A DNA stretch of 64,000 bases from DATFWC01 sp045801465. Lineage in GTDB: Bacteria; Pseudomonadota; Alphaproteobacteria; Rhizobiales; Xanthobacteraceae. The translations under genes were made by a program, and so were the position numbers. Below, one piece after another: positions 1 to 6,498 of this stretch. Within the stretch, counting starts at the first letter, position 1. Each line of letters begins with the position of its first letter. The DNA lies in assembly GCA_045801465.1 (NCBI GenBank), contig JBJMSU010000234.1, forward strand, positions 12,507-76,506, given 5' to 3'. The notes beneath the pieces were generated by a model that was given only the letters and a program-made list of their open reading frames with translations, did not search any database and was not told the DNA's origin.

Positions 1-2
1 CT

Positions 3-2459
3 CGCCCGCGGCGGACCGGCCTTCGCACCGCGACGATCTCGCTGGCAACCGCGTTTCAGACCTCGGCCGGCGCCGACGACGGGTCCGTCCCGTCGCTTGC
101 AGTCGCCGTTATGGATGCCGCCCTGGCGCTCGACCGCTACGAGGTCGCCGCGCTCGCCGTGACCCTGGGTGTCATCTTCTTCGGCACCGTCACGGCCATC
201 ATGCTGGTGCGGACGCGCGCGCGCGCCGAACGCATCGAGGCCGATTCACGCGCCGAGATCATGGCACTCAAGGCGGAAGTCGACCGCACCAAGGCCCTGC
301 TCCTGTCCGAACCGCAGGTGATCGTGGTGTGGCCTGCGAGCGGAGAGGAGCCCGAGATTCTCGGTGACGCCGCGATCGTCACATCGGCGCCGGTGCCGCG
401 CCGGGTGCTCGCCTTCGGGACGTGGCTCGAAGCCGACGAGGCGCAAGCCCTGGAGCGCTCGGTCGAAACGCTGCGATCGCGCGGCGAAGGCTTCGCCATG
501 GCGCTCACCACGCTTGGCGGGCGCCACGTCGAGGCGGTGGGTCGCGCCGTGGGCAACCGGGCGGTGCTGCGGCTCAAGGACACGAGCGGGGCGATGCACG
601 CACTGGCCGAGCTCGGGGGCCGGCACGACAAGCTTCTGCACGAGGTCGACACGCTGCAGTCGCTGATCGAGGCGCTGCCGTCTCCGATCTGGGCGCGCGA
701 CGCCGGCGGATGTCTGGTCTTCGTCAATGCCGCGTATGTGCGGGCCGTCGAAGCCGACGGCAGCGCCGACGTGCTCGAGCGCGGCCTCGAGCTGCTCGAC
801 CGCACGGCGCGCGAGGATTTGAGCGACGCGCGGGCGGCCGGCGAACGCTTCGCGGCGCGGCTTCCGGCGATCGTCGCCGGCACGCGGCGCATTCTCGACG
901 TGCTGGAGGTGCCGACGCGCAGCGGCGCCGGCGGGATCGGGATCGACGCTACCGAAGTGGAAGGCCTGCGCGGCGAGATCAAGCGCATGGTCGCCGCGCA
1001 TCGCCGCGTACTGGATCAGCTCGCGACCGCGGTCGCGATCTTCGGCGGCGATCAGCGGCTCACGTTCTATAATGCGTCATATCGCGCACTGTGGGGCCTG
1101 GAGGTCGAGTTCCTCGATCATGCGCCGAGCGATTCAGCGGTGCTCGATCAGCTGCGTGCCGCGCGCAAGCTGCCCGAGCAGGCCGACTTCCGGCAATGGA
1201 AGAACGAGCTGCACGAAGCCTACCGCGCTATCGAGCCTAAGGAGCACTGGTGGCACCTGCCGGACGGACGCACGTTACGCGTGGTGACCACGCCCGATCC
1301 CGAGGGCGGGGTCACCTATCTGTTCGACGACGTGACCGAGCGCCTCAACCTGGAGCGGCGCTTCGACGCGTTGATCCGGGTGCAGGGTGAAACCCTCGAC
1401 AATCTGTCGGAAGCCGTTGCGGTGTTCGCCAGCGACGGTCGCTTGAGATTGTTCAATCCCGCCTTTGCGCGCATGTGGAAGCTCAACACCGCCCTGCTCG
1501 CCGAGCACCCTCACGTCGAAACCATCATCGAATGGTGCCGTCCGCTGCATGGCGACGAGGCGGCATGGGGAGCACTGCGCGGGGCTATCACCGGCATGGA
1601 GCATCGCGAGCCGCTCGCCCACCAGCTCGAGCGCCACGATGGCAGCGTGGTCGACTGCGCGACCGTTCCGCTGCCCGATGGCGCCACCCTGGTGACGTTC
1701 GAGGACGTGACCGACACCGTAAATGTCGAACGCGCGCTGCGCGAACGCGCCGAAGCGCTCGAAGCGGCGGACCGGCTCAAGAACGATTTCGTCCACCATG
1801 TTTCTTACGAGCTGCGCTCGCCCTTGACGAACATCATCGGCTTTGCCCAGCTGCTCGATGACATGTCCACCGGCCCGCTCACCGACCGACAGCGCGAATA
1901 CCTCGGCTACATCACCACCTCGAGCGCGGCGCTGCTCGCCATCATCAACGATATTCTCGATCTGGCGACGATCGATGCCGGCGCCATGACGCTCGACCTC
2001 GGCTCCGTGGACGTCCGCAAGACCATGGAAGGCGCCGCCGAGGGAATCCGGGATCGCCTCAAGGAGCATGAAATTTCGCTGCAAATCCGCGTGCCTGCCG
2101 ACATCGGGACGCTGGTCGCGGACGAGCGCCGGGTGCGGCAGATCCTGTACAATCTGCTGTCGAATGCCATCGGCTTCTCGCCGCCGGGCGGAACCGTGAT
2201 CCTCTCGGCCGAACGGGCGAACGGATCGGTCGTGTTTTCCGTGACCGACGACGGGCCGGGAATTCCGACCGAGCTGCAGGAGCGCGTGTTCGACCGATTC
2301 GAGACCCATACGATCGGCTCGCGCCATCGCGGCGTCGGGCTCGGCCTCTCGATCGTGCGCTCGCTGGTGGAGCTGCACGGCGGCACCGTTACGATCGATT
2401 GCACCACCGGTCGCGGTACCGCCGTCGCCTGCGCGTTTCCGCTCGAGCGTGCGGCGTGA
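3..2459 (+). CDS. divL: DivL-like membrane PAS sensor kinase with Tyr in place of the phospho-acceptor His (5' partial)
   Basis: Counting from the ATG at 111, a membrane segment lies at about residues 12-33. PAS-like segments start near residues 184, 300 and 430. A HisKA-type dimerisation helix follows, then an ATP-binding domain with an N box (YNLLSNAIGFSPPGG) and glycine boxes (DDGPGIP, GVGLGLSI). The H-box reads FVHHVSYELRSPL, so Tyr566 (codon 1806-1808) stands where His is expected. That is the hallmark of Caulobacter DivL, which acts through CckA on CtrA. The frame is open with no stop to the left edge, and the upstream residues look like a signal peptide, so the true start is probably outside the window. 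The stop overlaps the tsaE start (TGATG), which implies translational coupling. The DivL name is inferred from the Tyr, the architecture and the tsaE-murU-addBA context. Confidence 0.8.
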   Translation, partial: RPRRTGLRTATISLATAFQTSAGADDGSVPSLAVAVMDAALALDRYEVAALAVTLGVIFFGTVTAIMLVRTRARAERIEADSRAEIMALKAEVDRTKALLLSEPQVIVVWPASGEEPEILGDAAIVTSAPVPRRVLAFGTWLEADEAQALERSVETLRSRGEGFAMALTTLGGRHVEAVGRAVGNRAVLRLKDTSGAMHALAELGGRHDKLLHEVDTLQSLIEALPSPIWARDAGGCLVFVNAAYVRAVEADGSADVLERGLELLDRTAREDLSDARAAGERFAARLPAIVAGTRRILDVLEVPTRSGAGGIGIDATEVEGLRGEIKRMVAAHRRVLDQLATAVAIFGGDQRLTFYNASYRALWGLEVEFLDHAPSDSAVLDQLRAARKLPEQADFRQWKNELHEAYRAIEPKEHWWHLPDGRTLRVVTTPDPEGGVTYLFDDVTERLNLERRFDALIRVQGETLDNLSEAVAVFASDGRLRLFNPAFARMWKLNTALLAEHPHVETIIEWCRPLHGDEAAWGALRGAITGMEHREPLAHQLERHDGSVVDCATVPLPDGATLVTFEDVTDTVNVERALRERAEALEAADRLKNDFVHHVSYELRSPLTNIIGFAQLLDDMSTGPLTDRQREYLGYITTSSAALLAIINDILDLATIDAGAMTLDLGSVDVRKTMEGAAEGIRDRLKEHEISLQIRVPADIGTLVADERRVRQILYNLLSNAIGFSPPGGTVILSAERANGSVVFSVTDDGPGIPTELQERVFDRFETHTIGSRHRGVGLGLSIVRSLVELHGGTVTIDCTTGRGTAVACAFPLERAA

Positions 2460-4006
2460 TGGCGGGTGCGGCGGCAGACCCGCTCCCCGACGCGCCGGCG
2501 GGCGAAGAATTGGCGGTCGAGCTCGCCGACGAGGATGCGACGTCTCGGCTGGCCGGTGATATCGCGGCGGTGCTCGCGCCCGGCAACATGGTGACGCTCT
2601 CGGGCGACCTCGGCAGCGGCAAGACGACCTTCGCGCGCGCCTTGATCCGGCGGCTGGCCGGCGATGCATCGCTGGAGGTGCCGAGTCCGACGTTCACGCT
2701 GATGCAGACCTACGACCTGCAGTGCTCGATCGTGCATGTGGATCTCTACCGGGTGAACGCGCCCGAGGAACTGGTCGAGATGGGGTTTGCCGATCTCGCC
2801 GATGACGCCATTGTGCTGGTCGAATGGCCGGACCGCGCCGATGGATTTCTCCTCCCCGATCGGCTCGATCTGGACTTCGCGATGATGCCCGAACGCGGGC
2901 CGACCTACCGCCTTGCGCGCATTACGGCCCAAGGCGCGCTTGCCACCCGCATCGAGCGACTGACGGTGATCCGCCGGTTTCTCGAAGAAGCAGGATTCGG
3001 GACGGCGGAGCGAATGCCGGTGCAAGGCGACGCGTCGACGCGCGCCTACGAACGCCTCGCCCTGGGCGAAAGACGCGCCATTCTGATGAATGCCCCGCAC
3101 CGGCCGGACGGTCCGCCGCTGCGCGGCGGCCTGCCATACAGCAGGCTCGTCCACCTCGCCGAGGATGTGAAGCCGTTCGTGGCCATGGCACGGGCGTTAC
3201 GCGAACGCGGCTTTTCCGCGCCCGCCGTCCAGGCCGCCGATCTCGAGGCCGGTCTGCTCATTCTCGAGGATTTCGGCAGCGAGCCGGTGGTCGCGGGCGA
3301 CCCGCCGCTGGCAATCGAGGAGCGCTATGCGGCGGGCGTCGATCTCCTGGTGGCGCTGCATCAGCTCACCTTGCCCGAGGTGCTGCCGGTGTCGCCGCGC
3401 ATCGAGTATCGGCTGCCGCGCTACGATCTCGACGCATTCCTGATCGAGGCCGAGCTGTTGCCCGATTGGTATCTGCCGCAGCACGGCGCGCAGCCGGATG
3501 CCGCGACGCGCGAGGAGTTCGCCGCCCTGTGGCGCGAAGCCCTGGCCGCAGCGGTCACCGCGCCGGCGACCTGGGTCCTGCGCGACTATCATTCGCCCAA
3601 TCTGCTCTGGCTCGCCCAGCGCCAAGGCATCGCGCGCGTCGGCCTCCTCGATTTTCAGGACGCCCTCTTGGGGCCGCCCGCCTACGACGTGGTTTCGCTG
3701 CTGCAGGACGCCCGGGTGGACGTCCCTGAGTCGATCGAGGTCGGCCTGCTCAGCCGCTACATCAAGGCGCGGCGGGCGCACGATCGCACCTTCGACCTCA
3801 ACAAGTTCTTCCAGCAGTATGCGGTCGTCGGCGCCCAGCGCGCCACCAAGATCCTCGGCATCTTCTCCCGCCTCGCCAAGCGCGACGGCAAGCCGCAATA
3901 CCTCCGTCATCAACCGCGGATATGGCGCAACCTGCGGCGGTCGCTGTCGCATCCTGAGCTTAAGCCCCTGAAGACATGGTACGACAAGCACGCCCTGGCC
4001 CCGTGA
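2459..4006 (+). CDS. tsaE: Bifunctional TsaE ATPase / AmgK-like sugar phosphotransferase fusion
   Basis: This 515-aa protein joins two domains. Residues 1 to about 160 are TsaE, the ATPase of the TsaB-TsaD-TsaE complex that makes t6A37 in ANN-decoding tRNAs; the Walker A GDLGSGKT lies at residues 49-56. The rest is an APH/ChoK-fold kinase with the catalytic loop RDYHSPNLL and the metal motif DFQD. In alphaproteobacteria this fold includes AmgK, the anomeric MurNAc/GlcNAc kinase of peptidoglycan recycling. The next gene is the matching nucleotidyltransferase MurU, which supports the AmgK reading. The start at 2459 was chosen because it overlaps the divL stop (TGATG); the frame extends 20 codons further upstream inside divL. 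TsaB lies elsewhere in the window (32222-32905). Confidence 0.9.
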   Translation: MAGAAADPLPDAPAGEELAVELADEDATSRLAGDIAAVLAPGNMVTLSGDLGSGKTTFARALIRRLAGDASLEVPSPTFTLMQTYDLQCSIVHVDLYRVNAPEELVEMGFADLADDAIVLVEWPDRADGFLLPDRLDLDFAMMPERGPTYRLARITAQGALATRIERLTVIRRFLEEAGFGTAERMPVQGDASTRAYERLALGERRAILMNAPHRPDGPPLRGGLPYSRLVHLAEDVKPFVAMARALRERGFSAPAVQAADLEAGLLILEDFGSEPVVAGDPPLAIEERYAAGVDLLVALHQLTLPEVLPVSPRIEYRLPRYDLDAFLIEAELLPDWYLPQHGAQPDAATREEFAALWREALAAAVTAPATWVLRDYHSPNLLWLAQRQGIARVGLLDFQDALLGPPAYDVVSLLQDARVDVPESIEVGLLSRYIKARRAHDRTFDLNKFFQQYAVVGAQRATKILGIFSRLAKRDGKPQYLRHQPRIWRNLRRSLSHPELKPLKTWYDKHALAP

Positions 4007-4037
4007 GTCGGAGCTGATTGAAGGTGGAAGGAGCGAC

Positions 4038-4790
4038 ATGACCATGCCGAGCCGCGCCATGGTGCTTGCTGCCGGCTTTGGCGTGCGCATGAAGCCGCTC
4101 ACCGATCGCCTGCCCAAGCCGCTCATCGAGGTCGGCGGCAAGGCGCTGATCGACCACGTGCTCGACCGCCTCGCGGAGGTCGGCGTCGAGCTTATCGTGC
4201 TCAATGTGCATTACTTGGCCGATGCCCTGGAGCGCCATCTTGCCGGCCGCCGCGGCATCACCATCTCGGATGAGCGCGATCAGATCCTGGAAAGCGGCGG
4301 CGGCGTCGTGAAGGCTTTGCCGCTGCTTGGCGCGGCGCCGTTCTTTCTCGTCAATTCCGACACGATCTGGATCGAAGGCGTGAAGCCCAACCTGGCGCGG
4401 CTTGCGGAAGGCTTTGATCCGGCCGGCATGGACGCGTTGTTGCTGCTCGCGCCGGCGGCAACGAGCGTCGGCTATTCCGGACGCGGCGATTACACCATGG
4501 CGCCCGACGGGCGGCTGCAACGGCGTGGCGAGCGCCACGTCGTGCCGTTCGTCTATGCCGGCGCGGCCATCTTTTCGCCCGCGCTGTTCGTCGATGCCCC
4601 GGCGGGGCCGTTCTCGTTGACGCGGCTGTTCGATCGTGCCGAGCAGGCAGGCCGGCTGCATGGACTGCGCCTCGAAGGCGTGTGGATGCACGTCGGCACG
4701 CCCGAGGCGATCGCCGAGGCGGAAGCCGCGCTCCGGGGCGGCCGCGCTGTTGAGCTGGCGCGCCGGTGCAATGCGGCGCGGACGCCATAG
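4038..4790 (+). CDS. murU: MurU-like NTP-transferase (MurNAc-1-phosphate uridylyltransferase)
   Basis: A 250-aa sugar-nucleotide transferase. The N-terminal signature LAAGFGVRMKPLTDRLPKPL binds the nucleotide, and NSDTIW is the metal-binding Asp region. In the AmgK-MurU salvage route the kinase makes MurNAc-1-P and MurU converts it to UDP-MurNAc, bypassing de novo Mur synthesis. The gene follows the TsaE-AmgK fusion after 31 nt and has a clear ribosome-binding site (GGAAGGAG) 5 nt before the ATG. Its last 180 nt (4611-4790) are duplicated, in damaged form, at 5550-5718 beyond the vapBC module, so the 3' end has been involved in a rearrangement. A general mannose-1-phosphate guanylyltransferase-like activity cannot be excluded from sequence alone. 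Confidence 0.85.
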   Translation: MTMPSRAMVLAAGFGVRMKPLTDRLPKPLIEVGGKALIDHVLDRLAEVGVELIVLNVHYLADALERHLAGRRGITISDERDQILESGGGVVKALPLLGAAPFFLVNSDTIWIEGVKPNLARLAEGFDPAGMDALLLLAPAATSVGYSGRGDYTMAPDGRLQRRGERHVVPFVYAGAAIFSPALFVDAPAGPFSLTRLFDRAEQAGRLHGLRLEGVWMHVGTPEAIAEAEAALRGGRAVELARRCNAARTP

Positions 4791-4831
4791 CTTGGCTCAC
4801 GGCGCGCGCCATGGCATTAGCATGTTGCCGG

Positions 4832-4865
4832 TTGTATTGCGCATATGTCAGCGATGTAATACAAT
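4832..4865 (+). promoter_or_regulatory. vapBC promoter with palindromic operator, apparently leaderless
   Basis: A -35 TTGCGC (4837-4842) and a -10 TACAAT (4860-4865) are separated by 17 nt. A perfect 7-bp inverted repeat, TTGTATT (4832-4838) and AATACAA (4858-4864), covers both elements and is a likely site for VapB or VapBC autorepression. The expected transcription start, 6-7 nt after the -10, falls on the A of the vapB ATG at 4872, so the message would have no 5' leader. Confidence 0.55.
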
Positions 4866-4871
4866 GCTATC

Positions 4872-5129
4872 ATGAAGACATTGACGGTTCGGTTGCCTGA
4901 AGCCCTGGTCGCGAAGATTGAAGCCGAGTCGCGGCGACGCAAGCTGTCGAAATCCGACGTCGTGCGCGAGCGACTGACGGGGGCGGAGAAGTCGCGCCGC
5001 CGGCAGCCGGCGGTGCTCGACGCGATCGCCGATGTCATCGGTTCGCTCGACGGGCTGCCGAGCGATTTGAGCGCGCGGACGAAAAAGTACTTGAAGTCAA
5101 CCGGCTATGGCGCCAAGGGCACTCGTTGA
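4872..5129 (+). CDS. vapB: VapB-type ribbon-helix-helix antitoxin
   Basis: An 85-aa protein beginning with a short beta strand and two helices (MKTLTVRLPEALVAKIEAE...), typical of CopG/Arc ribbon-helix-helix DNA-binding proteins. A basic segment (RRRKLSKSDVVRERL) follows, and the C-terminal region would wrap the toxin. Its stop codon lies 23 nt inside vapC in another frame, the usual overlap of TA operons. It would neutralise the PIN ribonuclease and repress its own promoter through the palindrome just upstream. No ribosome-binding site is visible, in line with a leaderless transcript. The pair is inserted directly after murU and is followed by a damaged copy of the murU tail. Confidence 0.8.
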   Translation: MKTLTVRLPEALVAKIEAESRRRKLSKSDVVRERLTGAEKSRRRQPAVLDAIADVIGSLDGLPSDLSARTKKYLKSTGYGAKGTR

Positions 5130-5517
5130 CGCCGGCTTTCTCGTGGCGCTGCTCAGTCGCCGCGACGCCAACCATCGCTGGGCCGCCGCGCAGGCGCAAC
5201 GCTTCCCGCCTCCCTGGACGACCTGCGAAGCGGTGCTGTCGGAGACATGTCATTTGCTCGGGGGCCGCGGGACCCGGAGCCTCGCGTCGTTGCTTCGCCG
5301 TGACGCCCTCGTCTGCGGCTATCGGTTCGCCGATGACATGGATGCCGTGCTCAAGCTGCTGGAGAAATATTCGGACATGTCGATGAGCTTCGCGGATGCC
5401 TGCCTTGTTCGCATGACCGAGACGCTGAACAATCCCATGCTACTGACCACCGATGCCGATTTCCGCATTTACCGGCGGCACGGCCGGCAGATCATTCCGT
5501 GCGTGCTGCCACCCTGA
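5107..5517 (+). CDS. vapC: VapC-type PIN-domain ribonuclease toxin
   Basis: A 136-aa PIN-domain protein. The acidic metal-binding residues are visible: Asp8 (LVDAGFLVALL), Glu41/Glu46 (CEAVLSE), Asp97 (SFADACLVRM) and Asp116/Asp118 (TTDADF). PIN toxins of this family cut structured RNA such as tRNA or the 23S sarcin-ricin loop; the target here is unknown. The length is normal and no acidic residue is missing, so the toxin looks active. The start at 5107 overlaps the 3' end of vapB by 23 nt, so the two are translated from one message. Confidence 0.85.
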   Translation: MAPRALVDAGFLVALLSRRDANHRWAAAQAQRFPPPWTTCEAVLSETCHLLGGRGTRSLASLLRRDALVCGYRFADDMDAVLKLLEKYSDMSMSFADACLVRMTETLNNPMLLTTDADFRIYRRHGRQIIPCVLPP

Positions 5518-5549
5518 AGCCGAAGTCGAAAATGCAGCTTCCGAGCCTA

Positions 5550-5718
5550 TTCTCGCTGACCGGGCTGTTCGGTGGCCGGCCGGCTGCACGGCCTGCGCCT
5601 CGAAGGCGCGGGGATGCACGTCGGCACCCCGGAGGCCATCGCCGAGGCTGAGGCTGCGCTCAGAGCGGGACGTGCTGTTGAAATGTTGGGCCACAGTGAT
5701 GCAGCCCGAAGGCCATAA
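5550..5718 (+). pseudogene. Damaged duplicate of the murU 3' end
   Basis: This 169-nt segment aligns with the last 180 nt of murU (4611-4790). It shares the translated stretch GRLHGLRLEG..MHVGTPEAIAEAEAALR..GRAVE. The only length difference is an 11-nt deletion near the front, after CTGTTCG, which breaks the frame; the remainder is collinear to its own stop codon (5716-5718). It starts 32 nt after the vapC stop and ends exactly where the converging antitoxin gene (5719-6075) stops. It is a fossil of either a partial duplication or an insertion of vapBC into the end of murU with regeneration of the coding end. Confidence 0.85.
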
Positions 5719-6075
5719 CTAGCTTTCGAGAGCGCGCGCCACCGCGTCCGGATCTTTGGCAATAACCGTTAGCAGAACCTGAGCCGCCCTGTCCGGACGG
5801 TGCGCGCCTTGCTCCCAATCTCGGACGGTGCCGAGTGGGAGATGGAACCGGGCTGCGAATTGTTCCTGCGTGAGCTTCAGCTTCTTGCGCAAGGCGCGAA
5901 CGCTGGGGACGCGTCGAGCACGTGCAAGCTGCGCTTCGGTTGCTGGCGGACAGTCCCGGTCGGAAACCGCGGCGCGATGACGCTCCTCCTCGCTCATTGC
6001 ATCGAAGGCACGCCAATCGGTCTTCGGCGGCTTCTTCGGATCGAGTCTAAACCTCGTGATACTTCCTTTTTTCAT
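5719..6075 (-). CDS. XRE/HigA-type HTH antitoxin partner of the broken BrnT
   Basis: A 118-aa protein starting at MKKGSITRF (ATG at 6073-6075). The C-terminal half holds a helix-turn-helix (LRKKLKLTQEQFAARFHLPL, then TVRDWEQGAHRPD) of the XRE/HigA type. The N-terminal half is a charged linker (DPKKPPKTDWRAFDAM). Classic BrnA is a ribbon-helix-helix protein; this HTH version looks like an alternative partner of BrnT-like toxins. The start overlaps the 3' end of the brnT remnant (stop at 6047-6049), the normal TA arrangement. The gene is intact although its toxin is frameshifted, so it may survive as a solitary regulator or immunity factor. Confidence 0.75.
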   Translation of the reverse strand: MKKGSITRFRLDPKKPPKTDWRAFDAMSEEERHRAAVSDRDCPPATEAQLARARRVPSVRALRKKLKLTQEQFAARFHLPLGTVRDWEQGAHRPDRAAQVLLTVIAKDPDAVARALES

Positions 6076-6329
6076 GCGGCTCCGCTCCTCTGGCGGATAT
6101 GATGCGCACAATCCGTCCTCGCATCGTGTAGGTGACGAACAGCATTCGGCCGTCCACCAAACCGATCGCGTTAAAGCGTAGCTCGTCGATGGAATTCGAG
6201 ATCCTCGAATTCGATCATATGCGGGTCCAAGAACACTTTGGTGGCCGTTCGGAAGTCGATGCCGTGCTTCTTCCGATTAGCTTGTTCCTTGGCCGTATCC
6301 CATTCGAAATCCATCGCGAACCGCGACAT
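6047..6329 (-). pseudogene. brnT: BrnT-family toxin, frameshifted
   Basis: The minus strand first encodes MDFEWDTAKEQANRKKHGID, the N-terminal signature of BrnT (RelE-fold RNase), from the ATG at 6312-6314 (another ATG is at 6327-6329). It continues to a stop in CTTTAA. The expected C-terminal half (FNAIGLVDGRMLFVTYTMRG, then RIVRIISARGAEPHEKRKYHEV) continues in the next frame to TAG at 6047-6049. The shift lies in GAATTCCATCGACGAG, where one extra base (or two missing bases) breaks the frame. Either the toxin is dead or the base is a sequencing error. Confidence 0.75.
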
Positions 6330-6331
6330 CT

Positions 6332-6360
6332 AAGATACTGATACCCAGTACCGGACGCAA
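6332..6360 (-). promoter_or_regulatory. Promoter and operator of the BrnT/antitoxin locus
   Basis: On the minus strand a -35 TTGCGT (6355-6360) and a -10 TATCTT (6332-6337) are 17 nt apart. A perfect inverted repeat TACTG-5 nt-CAGTA (6336-6350) sits in the spacer and touches the -10, where a dimeric antitoxin could block polymerase. The predicted start of transcription is only about ten bases before the ATG at 6314. Confidence 0.45.
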
Positions 6361-6498
6361 GAGCACATGGTACGCGGGTTAACTGCATTGGATAGGGCGC
6401 AAAGGGCAAGTTGCGGGTCCGATAGCATTGAGAGCAATGAACGGTTGAAACCGCAGCCACGCCGTGCCTTCTGATGGCCTCGTGGCGTATGATTCGGC

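Noticed and set aside
5453..5722. An 89-codon plus-strand frame after vapC as a new small gene
   Set aside because: Its sequence is the murU tail read out of frame after an 11-nt deletion, so it is part of the pseudogene.
6132..6341. A 69-codon plus-strand frame as a small gene
   Set aside because: It is antisense to the two recognisable halves of BrnT on the minus strand.
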